DNA of 64,000 nucleotides from CAWKKW01 sp963850345 (GCA_963850345.1 CAWKKW010000005.1:310001-374000), one strand, 5' to 3'; counted from the first letter of the stretch, positions 35,698 to 45,624 are shown. Notes: generated from the letters alone by a model not told the origin. Numbers and translations: made by a program.

Positions 35698-38193
35698 ATG
35701 TGGAAAGCGATGTTCAATAGCCGTTTTCTTTCGTTCGCGCTGCTCCTCGGCTGTGTGCTCGCTGCCCCGTGCGGCTATGCCCACCCGATGGGAAACTTCA
35801 GCGTGAATCATTATTCAAGGATCACGCTCACCAGCGAGGGTGTTGAGATCCGGTACATTCTGGATCTCGCTGAGATCCCCACCTATCAGGAAATGCAACA
35901 AGACAACCTAATCGCCAAGACTGACGATCCCAAAGTCTTAGCTTTCGTCGCAACTCAGGCGGAGCAGCTAGGGCGCGGGCTGAACCTTACGCTCGATGGG
36001 AAGCCGATGTCCCTGCAATTAATCTCGCAGGACGTGATCTTCCCGCCTGGTGCCGGTGGCTTGCCCACGATGAAGATGGGTTTCACCTACCGCACGGCCC
36101 ATTGGACCGGCGCAAAACGAGCAGCAGCCAACCTCTACTTTGAGGACCGCAATTTCGCTGGACACGCGGGCTGGAAAGAAGTCGTTGTCGCTGCGCCTCC
36201 GGGTATGTTGACCAGCACTTCTGTACCATCTGAAGATCGCAGTGCTGAACTCACCAACTATCCGACGGATCTACTCAACAGTCCACCACAGAGCCTCAAT
36301 GCGTCGATTCAGTTTATCTTGCCCGCGCCAGTTGCCACGTGGGCTGAAGTTGCTGCTGCCGCGCCGCAAGCCCGTGCTGTGGCTCGCTCAGCCCATGCTG
36401 CCAAAAGTACGAGCAACGGTTCCTCCGCCGATCAACAGCAGTCGGTTGTGGCAGCGCATGCATCCAGGCCTGCACTCGCGAGCCTGCGTTCCATCGGAGC
36501 CGCTGGGGCAATAAGTGATCAAGAGGTTGCGGCGCACCGTGCCGCAACCGCGTCGAAACCTGCCCCAGCCGCACCGACTTTGCATCTCACTGCGAATAAG
36601 CAGGGAACGTCCCGCAGTGCCTTCACCGAGCTGATCACGAGCGGGCGGCTTGATTTATGGTTTCTCCTTACGGCTGCGATGATCGCATTTGGTTTGGGTG
36701 CCCTGCACGCTCTCGAGCCAGGGCACGGCAAGACAATCGTGGCTGCATACCTGGTGGGATCACGGGGCACGATTCGCCATGCAGCCTTGCTCGGCATCAT
36801 CGTGACGGCATCGCACACCGCCGGCGTCTTTGCGCTAGGAGCGATCACGCTCTATGCCTCACGTTATATCGTGCCCGAGCGACTCTATCCGTGGTTGGGT
36901 GTTTTTTCCGGTTTGACGATTGCCGGTCTCGGTGGCTACATCTTCCTACGGCGCTGGACCGGGCAGGACGGTGATCACACGCACGCCGGTGAGAAGTCGC
37001 ACGGCCACTGGTTCTCAGCGAAGACAGAACTCAGTTCTCTGCCTGATGGCTCTGCTCCTCCGCGAGCTATTCAGGATCGCGGCCCGGCGAAGCCGGTCCC
37101 TCTCTCTCAGCTATTTATCCTCGGGATAACGGGTGGCATCATCCCTTGTCCAGCTGCTCTTGTCGTCCTGTTGAGCGCCCTTGCCCTTCACCGGGTCGGG
37201 TTGGGCCTGTTTCTCATCATCGCTTTCAGTCTGGGGCTCGCGGCAGTATTGATAGGGTTCGGCATGCTCATGGTTTACGCCGGACAATTCATGACCCGCT
37301 TCAAGTTCGACGGTCAGTTCACGACATGCTGGATGCCGATTGCATCCGCGGCTTTTATGGCCATCCTTGGTTTCGGAATCACAGTTCAGGCCTTGGCGGC
37401 GACTGACCTCCACATACACCTGGTCGCGAAGGCACAGCTTGGTCCGCTTTTGTTTGTCAGCGGCTTGGGGTTAATTCTCGGTATTCGCCATTCAACAGAT
37501 CCAGACCATGTCGTTGCGGTCTCGACCATTGTGAGCAAGCAGCGCAGTATCCGGAGTGCCGCCCTGATCGGCACGTTCTGGGGAGTGGGCCATACACTGA
37601 CAATATTCGTTGTCGGGTGCCTGATCATTCTGTTTGGGGTCGTTATTCCACCGCGCATCGGCCTGGCAATGGAGTTCGCCGTCGCCCTCATGCTGATCGT
37701 TCTCGGTCTGTTTAATCTGACCGGGCTCATGCAAAAAATGACCGAGCACCTGTCTAACGCACGACACCGGAAAAGCGGAAAACGGATTGGCACTCCGGCC
37801 AGCAGTATGGGTAGACGGATCGAAGCACCGATGGAGCGCACCATCAGGCGCCTGGGTCTCTATCAGTGCTTGCGACCTCTGGTGATTGGAATCGTGCACG
37901 GCCTGGCCGGTTCCGCCGCCGTCGCGCTGTTAGTGCTGTCGACGATTCACAGCCCCCAGTGGGCCACAGCCTATCTGCTCATCTTTGGCGCTGGAACTAT
38001 GCTTGGAATGATGTGCATGACCACAGCCATGGCCGTTCCTCTTGCCTACGCTGGCAACCGTTTCACACAGATTAGCCGTTATCTCGGCATTGCTTCCGGG
38101 CTGGTCAGTTTGTGTTTTGGAGCATTTCTGGTCTATCAGCTTGGGTTCCTCGGCGGTCTCTTCACCAGTCATCCCCAATGGACGCCGCGCTAG
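35698..38193 (+). CDS. NicO/RcnA-type nickel-cobalt transporter fused to a second NiCoT-like module
   Basis: 831 residues. Signal peptide ending near GYAHPMG, then a periplasmic domain (NFSVNHYSRITLTSEGVEIRYILDLAEIPTYQEM) usual for NicO/HupE-like fusions, then an Ala-rich linker. Module 1 carries GLGALHALEPGHGKTIVAAYLVG at about residue 335-355, the NicO metal-binding His motif, plus a His-rich loop (DHTHAGEKSHGHW). Module 2 carries GLILGIRHSTDPDHVVAVSTIV at about 593, matching the HxxxxDH signature of NiCoT permeases, plus FWGVGHTLTIFVVGC. Two distinct transporter-type motifs in one chain are notable. Inner membrane; substrate probably Ni/Co or another divalent ion, inferred. Starts two bases after the TPR stop: same operon. 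Confidence 0.85.
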   Translation: MWKAMFNSRFLSFALLLGCVLAAPCGYAHPMGNFSVNHYSRITLTSEGVEIRYILDLAEIPTYQEMQQDNLIAKTDDPKVLAFVATQAEQLGRGLNLTLDGKPMSLQLISQDVIFPPGAGGLPTMKMGFTYRTAHWTGAKRAAANLYFEDRNFAGHAGWKEVVVAAPPGMLTSTSVPSEDRSAELTNYPTDLLNSPPQSLNASIQFILPAPVATWAEVAAAAPQARAVARSAHAAKSTSNGSSADQQQSVVAAHASRPALASLRSIGAAGAISDQEVAAHRAATASKPAPAAPTLHLTANKQGTSRSAFTELITSGRLDLWFLLTAAMIAFGLGALHALEPGHGKTIVAAYLVGSRGTIRHAALLGIIVTASHTAGVFALGAITLYASRYIVPERLYPWLGVFSGLTIAGLGGYIFLRRWTGQDGDHTHAGEKSHGHWFSAKTELSSLPDGSAPPRAIQDRGPAKPVPLSQLFILGITGGIIPCPAALVVLLSALALHRVGLGLFLIIAFSLGLAAVLIGFGMLMVYAGQFMTRFKFDGQFTTCWMPIASAAFMAILGFGITVQALAATDLHIHLVAKAQLGPLLFVSGLGLILGIRHSTDPDHVVAVSTIVSKQRSIRSAALIGTFWGVGHTLTIFVVGCLIILFGVVIPPRIGLAMEFAVALMLIVLGLFNLTGLMQKMTEHLSNARHRKSGKRIGTPASSMGRRIEAPMERTIRRLGLYQCLRPLVIGIVHGLAGSAAVALLVLSTIHSPQWATAYLLIFGAGTMLGMMCMTTAMAVPLAYAGNRFTQISRYLGIASGLVSLCFGAFLVYQLGFLGGLFTSHPQWTPR

Positions 38194-38220
38194 ACGTGAA
38201 GGCTCAACGGCTCGTTTATC

Positions 38221-38242
38221 CTGGACTTGTTCTGTTGTCCAG
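38221..38242 (+). terminator. Small hairpin after the metal-transporter operon
   Basis: CTGGAC (38221-38226) and GTCCAG (38237-38242) form a perfect 6-bp stem with a 10-base loop, 28 bases after the stop. No T tract; weak candidate. Confidence 0.3.
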
Positions 38243-38699
38243 CGAGTGGGTCCGGTGTAGGGGTGTAGGAGTCACTGTAGTGCGTTTCTGGTAGCAAGCC
38301 CACAAAATATTGGGTCGATCTGAGTGATCTCTGTCATAGCCGACGGCTGGCGCCTGTCGCGCCACTGCGCTTGCCTTCGGTCGCCGCCTTCTGCTCCGCC
38401 GAGAAGGATGGTGATTGCCTCCCCCTTAGCGCTTGCTACCCAACCCGGCCTCGGAAGTGAGGAGGGAGGCTTCGTCTGCTCCAAACGAGATGCTCATGAA
38501 ATCGTTCTCCGGAAACGTCCCATAGTGACTTCTGAAGCAAGGCTTCTTTAGGGGGCTATCATTCCCTTTAGATAGTAAAGACGACGCCAGACTCATCGAT
38601 TCGAATTGAACCGAATAACTCCACCCGCTTTCATCGATGAATTACATTGCGAGCATGATTCCTGGATCGCGCCTTGTGCGGACTATCGTGCGTCACCAG
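38243..38699. other. Gap without recognisable gene
   Basis: Short frames on both strands, none recognised. It precedes the SRAP relic. Confidence 0.4.
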
Positions 38700-38935
38700 G
38701 AGGCTTGCGGTCTACAACCCATCCGAATGGACTTACTGCCTCAGATCACGACCGCATGCCCGTGTTTTGCGCTCAAAGACTATCCACGCTGGCTTGCTCC
38801 CGCCGATCCCAGTCGACTGTCCGTGGACTTGCTGCGACCTTACTCTGAAGATGAAATGGAGATGTGGAAGGTTCGATCTGAGGTGGGGAAATGTGCGATA
38901 CGAACCACCGGAGTTGGCTGATCCCTTGACACAGG
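38700..38935 (+). pseudogene. SOS response-associated peptidase (SRAP/YedK type) C-terminal remnant
   Basis: Family text is spread over three frames: TTHPNGLTASDHDRMPV (usually TTxPNxLxxxxHDRMPVIL, with the active-site His), then KDYPRWLAPADPSRLSVDLL and RPYSEDEMEMWKVRSEVG, then VGNVRYEPPELADPL. Two frame changes (near 38765 and 38885) and the missing N-terminus with the catalytic Cys show it is dead. The intact enzyme would cap abasic sites in single-stranded DNA. Confidence 0.75.
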
Positions 38936-39074
38936 AGCAATTGGGTTTCCGCTCACACCACGACCTAAAGTTAAATCTTGCGGAACTGGATCATGCCGCG
39001 CTTGTGACCCCACCGCCCACACCCCTGACAGTTGCAGAGGTGCTCAGGCACAGCTTCGAGTCTCCACCGACCCG

Positions 39075-39239
39075 CTTACTGATGACGGTTCCCGGTTGAT
39101 AATTTTGAGTCCGTACCGCTGCGGTTCACCCAATGTTTGCCGCGCCATTTGAGGCTTCGCGGTTGTCCTTTTTGTATTCAATATCAGCAGAATGGAAGTG
39201 ATAAATCTTGTCCAGCCGGTCTACGGCTATGTCCACAGC
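39075..39239. repeat. 166-bp dispersed repeat, copy 2
   Basis: Copy of 19177-19342 in the same orientation, diverged but collinear. It begins directly after the SRAP relic region, as copy 1 begins after an integrase relic. Confidence 0.8.
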
Positions 39240-40072
39240 AGCCAGTGCAGAGGCTGCGTTGGCTTCATCGACGACTAGCGTGATCACCAGCGTGCGTCGC
39301 TTCAAGGGAGTTCCGTAGTTATTTCGTTGGCTACAAGAGAAGGAGTGCTAGCCGATAAAGGCGGGCGACAACTGCGTACATCTTCGCAAAGTTGCTGTAG
39401 TTAGTCAAACATATGGAAGCAAAGGAGTTATATCTAACGTGTTAGAACGGAAAGAGCCGGTGAATAAGTCTGGTGTGTGAGCGCCCAAAATGAAAGGCTA
39501 TAGCTGCATCGTCACTACGGACGAACTGCAGCCTCTGCTGGAAACGCAGACAGAATTCCCGGCCGGGTCTTTGGTGTTTGAGAATGCAAAACCAATCGGG
39601 GCGGTGAATAAACGCCAAACTTCACCCCTTCAAGCTCCCTGGTTCGCACAAACTCCTCCACATCATTGGCCGCCGTTGTTGAGGATCGCGCAAGATGAAC
39701 TCCGTTAGTTTGCCGAATGTACCTGAGCTGACCACTGTAGAAGCCTCGAGCATCTGGTCCGCTTCAAGTAGAAGAAGATAGCGGATTGGGTCATCAGGAG
39801 TGGCTGTGTCACCTATGGTCTCCGAACGTGATGTTCCCCGCCGGAAATACTAGTGTCTTTCTCCCAACCGACGGTAGCTCCACTCTTCAGCGTGAGAGGC
39901 CAACTGCATAAAAATGCGTCATTTGGCACGTTTAGATCCGTACTCTCACGAACCAGCGGCGGACCATACATTTCTAGTCAACATTTCGAACGAAACGCCC
40001 TTTTGGTTGTCGACGATTGCGAACTCGCCAAATCACGCATCGAAAATCGAAACAAGTGTCGAAGATGCCAGC
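39240..40072. other. Gap without supported gene
   Basis: An open frame at 39490-39708 (MKGYSCIVTTDELQPLLETQ start) has protein-like composition but no recognised family. Nothing else is supported. Confidence 0.35.
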
Positions 40073-40438
40073 TTATCGGCTACCCGACCGGGTCATCAGC
40101 GCCATTACTACGATGTAGATGTTAAGCAACGCAAGGGAGAACGCCGGCAGCGCCGCATAAAGGGGGTCGCGTATTCTGACACGTGTGAACACGGCGAACA
40201 GCATCATGGCCGCGAGAGCAGCTGCGGACAACATAAGAAGAGGCCGAGACCAGTGCCCAGCGATGATCCCGAGCGCACCAGCGATTTGTAACGAGCCTGT
40301 GAGGCGACGCAGCTTTGGAACCCGGTAGCGCTCAAACTCCACGTTCATCCGTCTGGATGAGAAGCAACTTACCCCGTACCACGCGAAGGATCCGATGGAG
40401 ACTATTTTCGCGATCTGCGGGATCAAGTTCACGAACAC
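40073..40438 (-). CDS. DoxX-like membrane protein (minus member of a divergent pair)
   Basis: About 121 residues from a GTG at 40438 (or 40432); the longer open frame overlaps the divergent gene. Four hydrophobic segments: IVSIGSFAWYGVSCF, LTGSLQIAGALGIIAGHW, PLLMLSAAALAAMMLFAVFTRV and FSLALLNIYIVVMALM, with the charged FERYRVPKLRRLTG connecting loop seen in DoxX_2/DoxX-like proteins. Inner membrane; the family is linked to redox or metal homeostasis in other bacteria but the role here is unknown. Confidence 0.65.
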   Translation of the reverse strand: MFVNLIPQIAKIVSIGSFAWYGVSCFSSRRMNVEFERYRVPKLRRLTGSLQIAGALGIIAGHWSRPLLMLSAAALAAMMLFAVFTRVRIRDPLYAALPAFSLALLNIYIVVMALMTRSGSR

Positions 40439-40499
40439 TCTGTCTGTTATACACTCGGGACACCCAGAGAAACGGGAGTCTGTGCGGTGAAGACAGAAG

Positions 40500-40889
40500 A
40501 TGATGCATGCCATAGAAGTAATTCTGCAGCTTGTTGTTGCGCTAGGACTATTGAACGTTTGGCTATTGCGATTCACCCAGAGAACGCCCTACCGCGGTGG
40601 TAATGCACAGACAATGCCAGAAGAGTTCGCGGCCTATGGACTGCCATCATTGGTGATGTATGTAGTTGGCGCGCTGAAGGTCGGAGCTGCTCTTTGTCTC
40701 ATCGCCGGCATTTGGTTCCCAGCCTTGGTGTTTCCTGCATCCCTTTCTATCGCCGTACTCATGGTGGGTGCGATTGGGATGCACGTGAAGGTTAAGGACC
40801 CCGCAAAAAAGTTCCTCCCTGCCGTAATCCTGCTGCTGATCTGCGCAGTGATATGCCTCCTCACTCGTCACCAGGCCGTGGTAACTTGA
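40500..40889 (+). CDS. DoxX-family membrane protein
   Basis: 129 residues, four transmembrane segments: EVILQLVVALGLLNVWLLRF, YGLPSLVMYVVGALKVGAALCLIAGIW, LVFPASLSIAVLMVGAIGMHV and FLPAVILLLICAVICLL. The order and the KVKDPAKKFLPA loop match DoxX/DoxX-like proteins and parallel the divergent gene at 40438, suggesting an ancestral duplication. The start may be 40500 or 40503. A hairpin follows at 40922. Confidence 0.75.
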   Translation: MMHAIEVILQLVVALGLLNVWLLRFTQRTPYRGGNAQTMPEEFAAYGLPSLVMYVVGALKVGAALCLIAGIWFPALVFPASLSIAVLMVGAIGMHVKVKDPAKKFLPAVILLLICAVICLLTRHQAVVT

Positions 40890-40921
40890 GCAGTTTGGCA
40901 TCTGCTTTTGCGGCTGTGGAA

Positions 40922-40956
40922 GGCGGGAGTCGAGGGCATCGTTGGTCTCTCCCGCC
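40922..40956 (+). terminator. GC-rich hairpin after DoxX gene
   Basis: GGCGGGAG (40922-40929) pairs with CTCCCGCC (40949-40956), 8-bp perfect stem, 19-base loop, located between two convergent stops (40889 and 41001), so it may serve both genes. Confidence 0.5.
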
Positions 40957-41000
40957 GCGCCAAATAGCGCGCAAAATATTTGCGCCAGTAATTTGTCAAC

Positions 41001-43334
41001 CTAAGTGCCCTGGTTAATTCGTCGATAGGCGAGCCAGAGTACCTGGCCGGACTTCTGCGGCTTCAACATCAGGCCGCCCTGTGCCAGCGATCTTCCATCA
41101 GTCTGCCCATTGGCGATTTCCAGCCCGACACCAGACAGAGGGATATCAGCGACATTCGATAGAATGGGCATCGTTCCTGGTCCCCAGATTGCGTCTGGTT
41201 TTATCGTGCCCGCGTACGCCTTTACTTCGTACAGCGACTTCGGGTCCAGCCCACGCATTGCGAGGGGCACGGTGACGTTTTCTGCCCCATTGCCTGGGAG
41301 AATCTCGATCGCTCCCTTGCCTACGGAGGGCATATCGAACTGGTATACCGAGAAATCCCTCTCACGGGTCGTATCGCTGATTGCCGAGTAGCGGAAACAG
41401 GGCACCGGCTCTACACCAAGAATGGACTTGCGATAGGCGGGCTGTAAACCGACGAACCCCTGCATGGCTTCGAGAAACTCCTGCGGTGGCGCTCCCTCTT
41501 TTTGAAAGTTGTTGTCGATCCAGGTATTGGTTGTTTGCGCGGCGGGGAAGTTGAGAATCAGTGGGCCTGCCGCCAAGTTCCGGTAAAGCACATTCTGCTC
41601 GAAGCGCCCACCTGAGCAGGATCCGTCCAAATAAATCCCCGCGCTCGGTGGATGATCGCCCCACTTTCGATCGGCCGTGCCATGAGCGGTATCGTGAATC
41701 AGATTGCCGCGAACCAGAGTGCCGCGTCCGCATTGAGCAAAAGTAATATAGAGACTCGCGCCATCGACGGTGACCTTCATCGCGTCGTGAATATGATTGA
41801 ACTCGATTGTGTGGTTACCCGCAAAGGGCGCCTTGGGGTCTTGGCTGCCGGCAATGGCGATGCCGAAATACGCGGTGTCGTGGACCAGGTTATGAGCGAT
41901 CAACGCTTCTTGCGCCAGCGCAATCACAATACCCGCCGCTCCGTAGTAATCAGTGCCGCAATGGTGAACGTAATTACTCACAAAACGGTAGCGGGAGAAC
42001 TCGCCGGCTTGCGGCGGTGGTGCGGCATCCAGATACCCTGCGGCTACATTGCAACCACCTGCGCCGATTCCGCCACCGCCCAGGTCATAAATCTCATTAC
42101 CTTCGATCGAGATATCTGAGGTCCCCTCGCGGAGGCACAGACCCATGGCGCCAACGTGAGCGATGGCGCCGTCCCGGTAGCTGCAGGCCTTCGCATGACT
42201 GAACTCGACCGCTGCGTCGATGAACCGGTGCCCCGGATTCGGCTCCCGAAACACTGCGACGTTGCAACAAAACAGGCCCATGTATCCTTCCGGAGGCAAT
42301 GGCCATTCAACATACTCGACGCGTAGTCCTTGAAAATGCAGATTGGTAACTGGTTTGCCGGCTGAGCCCCTGACCACGACCAGAGAGTTCTGCACCGCCG
42401 GGGCGACAACATCAGAACGGCTCATGTCCTCGCCGGCTCGCGGCCAATAGGTGAGAACGCCCGTCTTGCGATTCAGGTACCACTCTCCGGGAGAGCTGAG
42501 CAGTTCTATCGCATTCTCCACGTAGCAGGCCTTGCCACCCGTAGGCACGCTGAGCATGCAATCGTTCTTAAATTGCAACGGATTCCAACGGTTTGGCAGA
42601 GCCAGAGTCGCAGTATTGGTCGCAAGGTCGATGGATTTCAGTTTTTTGCGGCCGCCGTCGTTGTTGTAGACGTAGACCAGTTCCACGTCTTCGGGATTCT
42701 GATACGACGCGAGGTGCCCGTTAACGCTGATAACCACAGGCTCAGTTTCCGCGACACGGTTTTTGCGATCTTCATACGTACCACCGCCAGCCGTGGAGGT
42801 TTCAATCTTCCACCACGGGTTTTTCTCAACCGCTTTCGGCGTGCGCGTCCGATACGCTCGTCGGCCTTCCACGAATAGCTGGCGGAAGTACCACCTGCCC
42901 TCTTTGACTTCCGGGATCTCAGTGGTCCAAAGTTCACCCGTTCCCTTTTTCCAATTGGTGAGCCTCTTCCCGCCGCTCAGCACGACCTTCTCACCTTGGG
43001 CGGCAGCATAAGTTATGGTGAATTTCTCGGTTCCAGAGTCTTCGGGACCAAAGACCAGCGGCTCCCCGTTGAAGTATTCGCCACCTCTAATGAGAACGAC
43101 AACATCTTTGGTCAGGCCGGCCTGGATCTTTTCGCGTACCCCGTCTCGTGCCCGGGCGATCGTGGCGAAAGGTGCGTCGCTAGTACCGGAATTGTTGTCG
43201 TTTCCGTTCGGCGCGACGTGAAAGTCGCCCGACGAGATCGAAGATGGAACCCTGGCGTGACCTAAGGCCGGCAGTCGCAACCTGCTCGCGGCCAGCGATA
43301 AAAAGCCGGACTTGATGAACTCGCGCCTCTTCAT
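41001..43334 (-). CDS. Tat-exported right-handed beta-helix protein, possible glycosidase
   Basis: 777 residues. A twin-arginine signal (MKRREFIKSGFLSLAAS) shows folded export. The mature part begins FHVAPNGNDNNSGTSDAPFATIARARDGV, the normal opening of parallel beta-helix carbohydrate-active proteins, with an inserted beta-sandwich (VLSGGKRLTNWKKGTGELWTTEIPEV). Helix coils with Asn ladders follow (ISIEGNEIYDLGGGGIGAGG, RFVSNYVHHCGTDYYGAAGIVI, HTIEFNHIHDAMK, GTLVRGNLIHDTAHG). A C-terminal beta domain ends it. The layout resembles GH141-like or related polysaccharide-degrading proteins; the exact family is uncertain. It fits the carbohydrate theme of 47-58 kb but is separated from it by decayed genes. 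Confidence 0.8.
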   Translation of the reverse strand: MKRREFIKSGFLSLAASRLRLPALGHARVPSSISSGDFHVAPNGNDNNSGTSDAPFATIARARDGVREKIQAGLTKDVVVLIRGGEYFNGEPLVFGPEDSGTEKFTITYAAAQGEKVVLSGGKRLTNWKKGTGELWTTEIPEVKEGRWYFRQLFVEGRRAYRTRTPKAVEKNPWWKIETSTAGGGTYEDRKNRVAETEPVVISVNGHLASYQNPEDVELVYVYNNDGGRKKLKSIDLATNTATLALPNRWNPLQFKNDCMLSVPTGGKACYVENAIELLSSPGEWYLNRKTGVLTYWPRAGEDMSRSDVVAPAVQNSLVVVRGSAGKPVTNLHFQGLRVEYVEWPLPPEGYMGLFCCNVAVFREPNPGHRFIDAAVEFSHAKACSYRDGAIAHVGAMGLCLREGTSDISIEGNEIYDLGGGGIGAGGCNVAAGYLDAAPPPQAGEFSRYRFVSNYVHHCGTDYYGAAGIVIALAQEALIAHNLVHDTAYFGIAIAGSQDPKAPFAGNHTIEFNHIHDAMKVTVDGASLYITFAQCGRGTLVRGNLIHDTAHGTADRKWGDHPPSAGIYLDGSCSGGRFEQNVLYRNLAAGPLILNFPAAQTTNTWIDNNFQKEGAPPQEFLEAMQGFVGLQPAYRKSILGVEPVPCFRYSAISDTTRERDFSVYQFDMPSVGKGAIEILPGNGAENVTVPLAMRGLDPKSLYEVKAYAGTIKPDAIWGPGTMPILSNVADIPLSGVGLEIANGQTDGRSLAQGGLMLKPQKSGQVLWLAYRRINQGT

Positions 43335-43794
43335 AGCGTACGGTGAGGTCCTTCCCTTCCATTTTGATCCGGTATGACCATGCCCTCTCTCAGCACATGG
43401 ACATGAAGAGCTCCGAACACAGCCGTGCGGCTGAGCAGCTGTCTAGACAATGCAATCCGCAAGCGATGAGTCGTACTGCCGCTCGACCTCACGCTGTGAT
43501 CTATATGACGTCTTACCCGGAGGGCTGGACAAAGTTCAGTCGGCTGAACAGAAACTCGTTTGCTGAGCCGCTCGCCTGAAGTCGCCCCGGCCAGTGAACC
43601 TTTGGATTATCGCTTTCGGCGGGCTGAACCCGTTCTCTCCCTTCGCCCCCGTGCTACGGCTGCAGTTCGGGGTGTTGAACGTTACCTGCCGCTGGGCATT
43701 GCCACTCTTAGAACGCGGCTGATAGCTTGTCCATGACATCGGGCGTTCCATGCAAAGCTCCCGGTTTCACGATCTTTAGCGATGCGGATAGGAC
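43335..43794. other. Gap without recognisable gene
   Basis: Upstream of the beta-helix gene. Minus-strand frame 43536-43751 is not recognised. No strong promoter could be assigned. Confidence 0.35.
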
Positions 43795-44150
43795 ACGTTT
43801 GTTGATACCTTATTGCGACATGCCCTGGCGTAAGTCACTGGAGCTGATCAGCTAGGCCCCGGAGCGCTACCTCGATCCCGTTCTTTGCACCGCAGATGGC
43901 TCTACGGACACCGCCATTCCCGCAAAGCGAGAGCAAGCGGCGACAGGTCGTTACCTCGGCTAAGCAGATGCGCCGGTATCTTGACGAGCTGCGCGTCGAC
44001 ATCGGCGTGATCTTCCCGGATACCATCTTCTGTTGGCGCTCTGCGCAGCGAGAACTATGCGGTCGCTCTGCGCGCGCCTACAATCGCTGACTGATCGACG
44101 AATGGCTTCCCGAAGACAACGGGATGAAAGGAGTCATTGTGGCTCCCTCC
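43795..44150 (+). pseudogene. Amidohydrolase-2 fragment, duplicate of the gene at 50637
   Basis: Nucleotide and protein text match the N-terminal half of the intact minus-strand amidohydrolase at 50637-51770. Pieces such as YCDMPWRKSLELIS, PERYLD, SAKQMRRYLDELRVDIGVIFPD and NGMKG are present, but interrupted by stops and frame changes. It ends where the MITE-like element begins. Opposite orientation to the intact copy. A dead duplicate. Confidence 0.8.
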
Positions 44151-44153
44151 TTG

Positions 44154-44447
44154 TTTTCAGAATTATCTGGCGTCGTTGTTCTGAGCTATTTGGCGCAATT
44201 TGGCGCCGGTCGGTTGCAAACCTGAAAGCGGGTGTAGCGTCTCCCGGCGGAGATCTTCAAGGCGCTTCAGCATTTGCGTCATCTCTGACTGGCAGCCCGG
44301 CTTCGTCGATCAGCTTCGGTCCCATATTCCGCCAAATCGCGCCAAAATTACCCAAGATACATCAAGGCATGCACGCTGCGGAGGCGCAGCTTAACACCAC
44401 ATACGCCAAATAATCCTGAGACTTTGCGCCAAATAACTCTGAAGCTA
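44154..44447. mobile_element. MITE-like element with doubled-subunit inverted ends
   Basis: Left end from 44155: TTCAGAATTATCTGGCG, seven bases, TCTGAGCTATTTGGCG. Right end, on the complement from about 44443: TTCAGAGTTATTTGGCG, seven bases, TCAGGATTATTTGGCG. The 40-bp ends align without gaps and each contains two copies of the TTATYTGGCG core. Length is about 290 bp, without a transposase. Such repeated subunits at both ends recall IS21-group elements, but the family is inferred. A solo end of the same kind is at 14831. Confidence 0.7.
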
Positions 44448-44899
44448 CGCGCCACCCAAAATTGAAGGATACAACTGAGGCAGAAAAGAAATTGGTGCCC
44501 CGGGTTCCGTTGTGGGATTCCGGAACTTACCTCTACTCGCTTCGTATTTCTGTGGATGCAGCAGGTAGCCCAACCCTGTTGGATGGCCGTCCTGACAAAT
44601 TAAGAACGGTAGCACTACTCAGGGGTTTTGAATCAACGCCCGAACGCCCGCACAGGGTATCAAGAGCGTGCTTCGAACCACACTGTAGGTCCCGAACGTC
44701 ATCTTTTGCCCGGACGGCTCATTTCCTACCTGAATGAGCCAAGGCCGCGAGTATGGTAGCTACGTTCCGATAATCTCAATTCGGATAACGCAGGAGCAGA
44801 ACTCACATTCAACCGTGTTGATTCCGCTTGTAACATCGGGCACGGGAAACGTTCGCAAACAAGCCGTACAAGTCACTGCGACGAATCCTTTATCGTTCT
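44448..44899. other. Gap without recognisable gene
   Basis: Between the MITE-like element and the response-regulator relic. Frames here are not recognised. Confidence 0.35.
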
Positions 44900-45290
44900 T
44901 CACCCATACAGCTGCTTTGTCAGGCTTGCTGTGCGCGGGCGCGTCGGAATCTCTCGGAGTAGTTCGACTATTCTGTCAAATAGCATTTCCGGTGCGTACT
45001 GAGCCTTGGCAAAAAAAGCATCAGCGAGCACGTTCTCGGGACCGTTGTGCCAGAGAATTCTCCTGAGATCACAAAACAGGGATGATTGGGAAGCGACGCC
45101 GGACAACGGACAGGAATTCAAATCCGTTCATGTTGGGCATACTCAGATCGGAAATGGTGATGTCAGGCAATGACTGTTTGAGGGCGAGTAAACCCTGAAA
45201 TTCATCTCCTGCCAGAAGAACCTCGTAACCCTGAGATTCTCGCTCGCACGCCGGTGACATCCTGTCGCTGAGTGCCACCCGTCTGCAGCT
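44900..45290 (-). pseudogene. Response regulator receiver-domain remnant
   Basis: One frame gives YEVLLAGDEFQGLLALKQSL then PDITISDLSMPNMNGFEFLS and VVRRRFPIIPVL, with the phospho-acceptor Asp in ISDLSMPNMNG. After a frame change near 45075 the other gives GPENVLADAFFAKAQYAPEMLFDRIVELL, the helix-5 end typical of acidobacterial single receiver domains. The N-terminal acidic pair is missing. Non-functional. Confidence 0.7.
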
Positions 45291-45624
45291 TAGTGAGGAA
45301 TACCAGGTTTGTGATGGCAGCGCATGTGCCAAGCAAGTGAAACTCTCGCGGCCCACCGGTCTACAAACTCACGAAGCCTGAGATCGTAAGAAGAAGTAGC
45401 GCACTCTGGTATGACCACATGCGACCCTAGTCAAGTGACTGCGACTGTAAAACGCTCAATCGGTGCACCGACGCCGACAATACTCTGTTGACTGTGCTAG
45501 CTCTCAAGAAACTCCGCCCGAGATAGTGGCCTTTTTCGTCTGGAAGGGACTATTCGCGCGAGGCACACGCTTCAAAGCTTAATGTGAGCATAGAAGAGCA
45601 TCCCTCACCCGAAAACTGTTAGTC
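45291..45624. other. Gap without recognisable gene
   Basis: No gene, RNA or repeat recognised. Confidence 0.35.

Noticed and set aside
36705..36740. Walker-A-like EPGHGKT in the metal transporter
   Set aside because: The context HALEPGHGKT within a membrane segment is the NicO metal motif; no Walker B or nucleotide-binding fold follows.
39490..39708. 72-codon frame as a gene
   Set aside because: Composition is plausible but there is no family, no ribosome site, and it lies within a decayed region.
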